A stretch of 64,000 nucleotides of DNA from Channa striata (lineage: Eukaryota > Chordata > Actinopteri > Anabantiformes > Channidae): the NCBI GenBank assembly GCA_033026295.1, contig CM065182.1:5704001-5768000 (forward strand), written 5' to 3'. A program made the position numbers and the translations under genes. The notes beneath the pieces are model-generated. The model saw only the letters and a list, made by a program, of their open reading frames with translations, was not told the DNA's origin and searched no databases. Shown here in pieces: positions 63,920 through 64,000 of the stretch; positions within the stretch are counted from its first letter, which is position 1; every line of letters starts with the position of its first letter.

Positions 63920-64000
63920 GGGATGGCTGTCATCCATGGGAGCAGAGTGAGGGAATGTGAGGGGAGGGGTGGGAGCCAAGACACCCCAAACTCAATAATT

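Noticed and set aside
1..64000. CRISPR arrays, operons, phage or integrated-virus genes, and tRNA/rRNA genes
   Set aside because: No regular repeat-spacer array, polycistronic bacterial layout, viral gene frame or intact cloverleaf RNA gene was seen; tandem arrays here are simple microsatellites.

Overview
This window is vertebrate nuclear DNA, almost certainly from a ray-finned (teleost) fish, probably a compact percomorph-type genome. Coding sequence is split into many short exons with GT-AG introns, (CA)n/(GT)n microsatellites are abundant, and degenerate SINE-like and foldback repeats of a teleost type are present. No bacterial, viral or plasmid-like gene was found.

Four protein-coding genes are recognisable. 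Each was rebuilt exon by exon from splice sites and reading-frame continuity. From left to right they are: plac8l1 (minus, 18945-20345, 4 coding exons, 176 aa), lars1 cytosolic leucyl-tRNA synthetase (minus, 22314-41043, 32 coding exons, 1183 aa), rbm27 RNA-binding protein (plus, 41555-54878, 21 coding exons, about 1046 aa) and pou4f3 POU-homeodomain transcription factor (plus, 59869-61306, 2 coding exons, 359 aa). Order and orientation match what I recall of the human 5q32 block PLAC8L1-LARS1-RBM27-POU4F3, which supports orthology.

Layout: bases 1 to about 18800 contain no gene I can support. They hold microsatellites, a SINE-like repeat, two related foldback repeats and AT-rich stretches that could include conserved noncoding elements. 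plac8l1 and lars1 lie in tandem on the minus strand. lars1 and rbm27 are head to head, with only 511 bp between their start codons, so they very likely share a bidirectional promoter. rbm27 has a long 3'UTR ending near 57.1 kb. After about 2 kb without genes, a CpG-rich segment and G-rich tracts precede the compact two-exon pou4f3. The right end is noncoding and finishes in a long (CA)n array.

The main anomalies are these. rbm27 has a one-base frame break just before its CCCH zinc finger, most simply one A missing from an A-run. rbm27 has an apparent GC-AG intron. rbm27 also has an in-frame 84-nt exon that completes the second RRM and that the human canonical protein, as I remember it, lacks. 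Two adjacent perfect hairpins sit in rbm27 intron 1, and pou4f3 carries a 12-histidine run. I did not find a convincing new biological system; this is a conserved vertebrate block with some local oddities. lars1 and rbm27 are general translation and RNA-processing genes, pou4f3 is a sensory-cell developmental regulator, and plac8l1 is a poorly characterised cysteine-rich protein.
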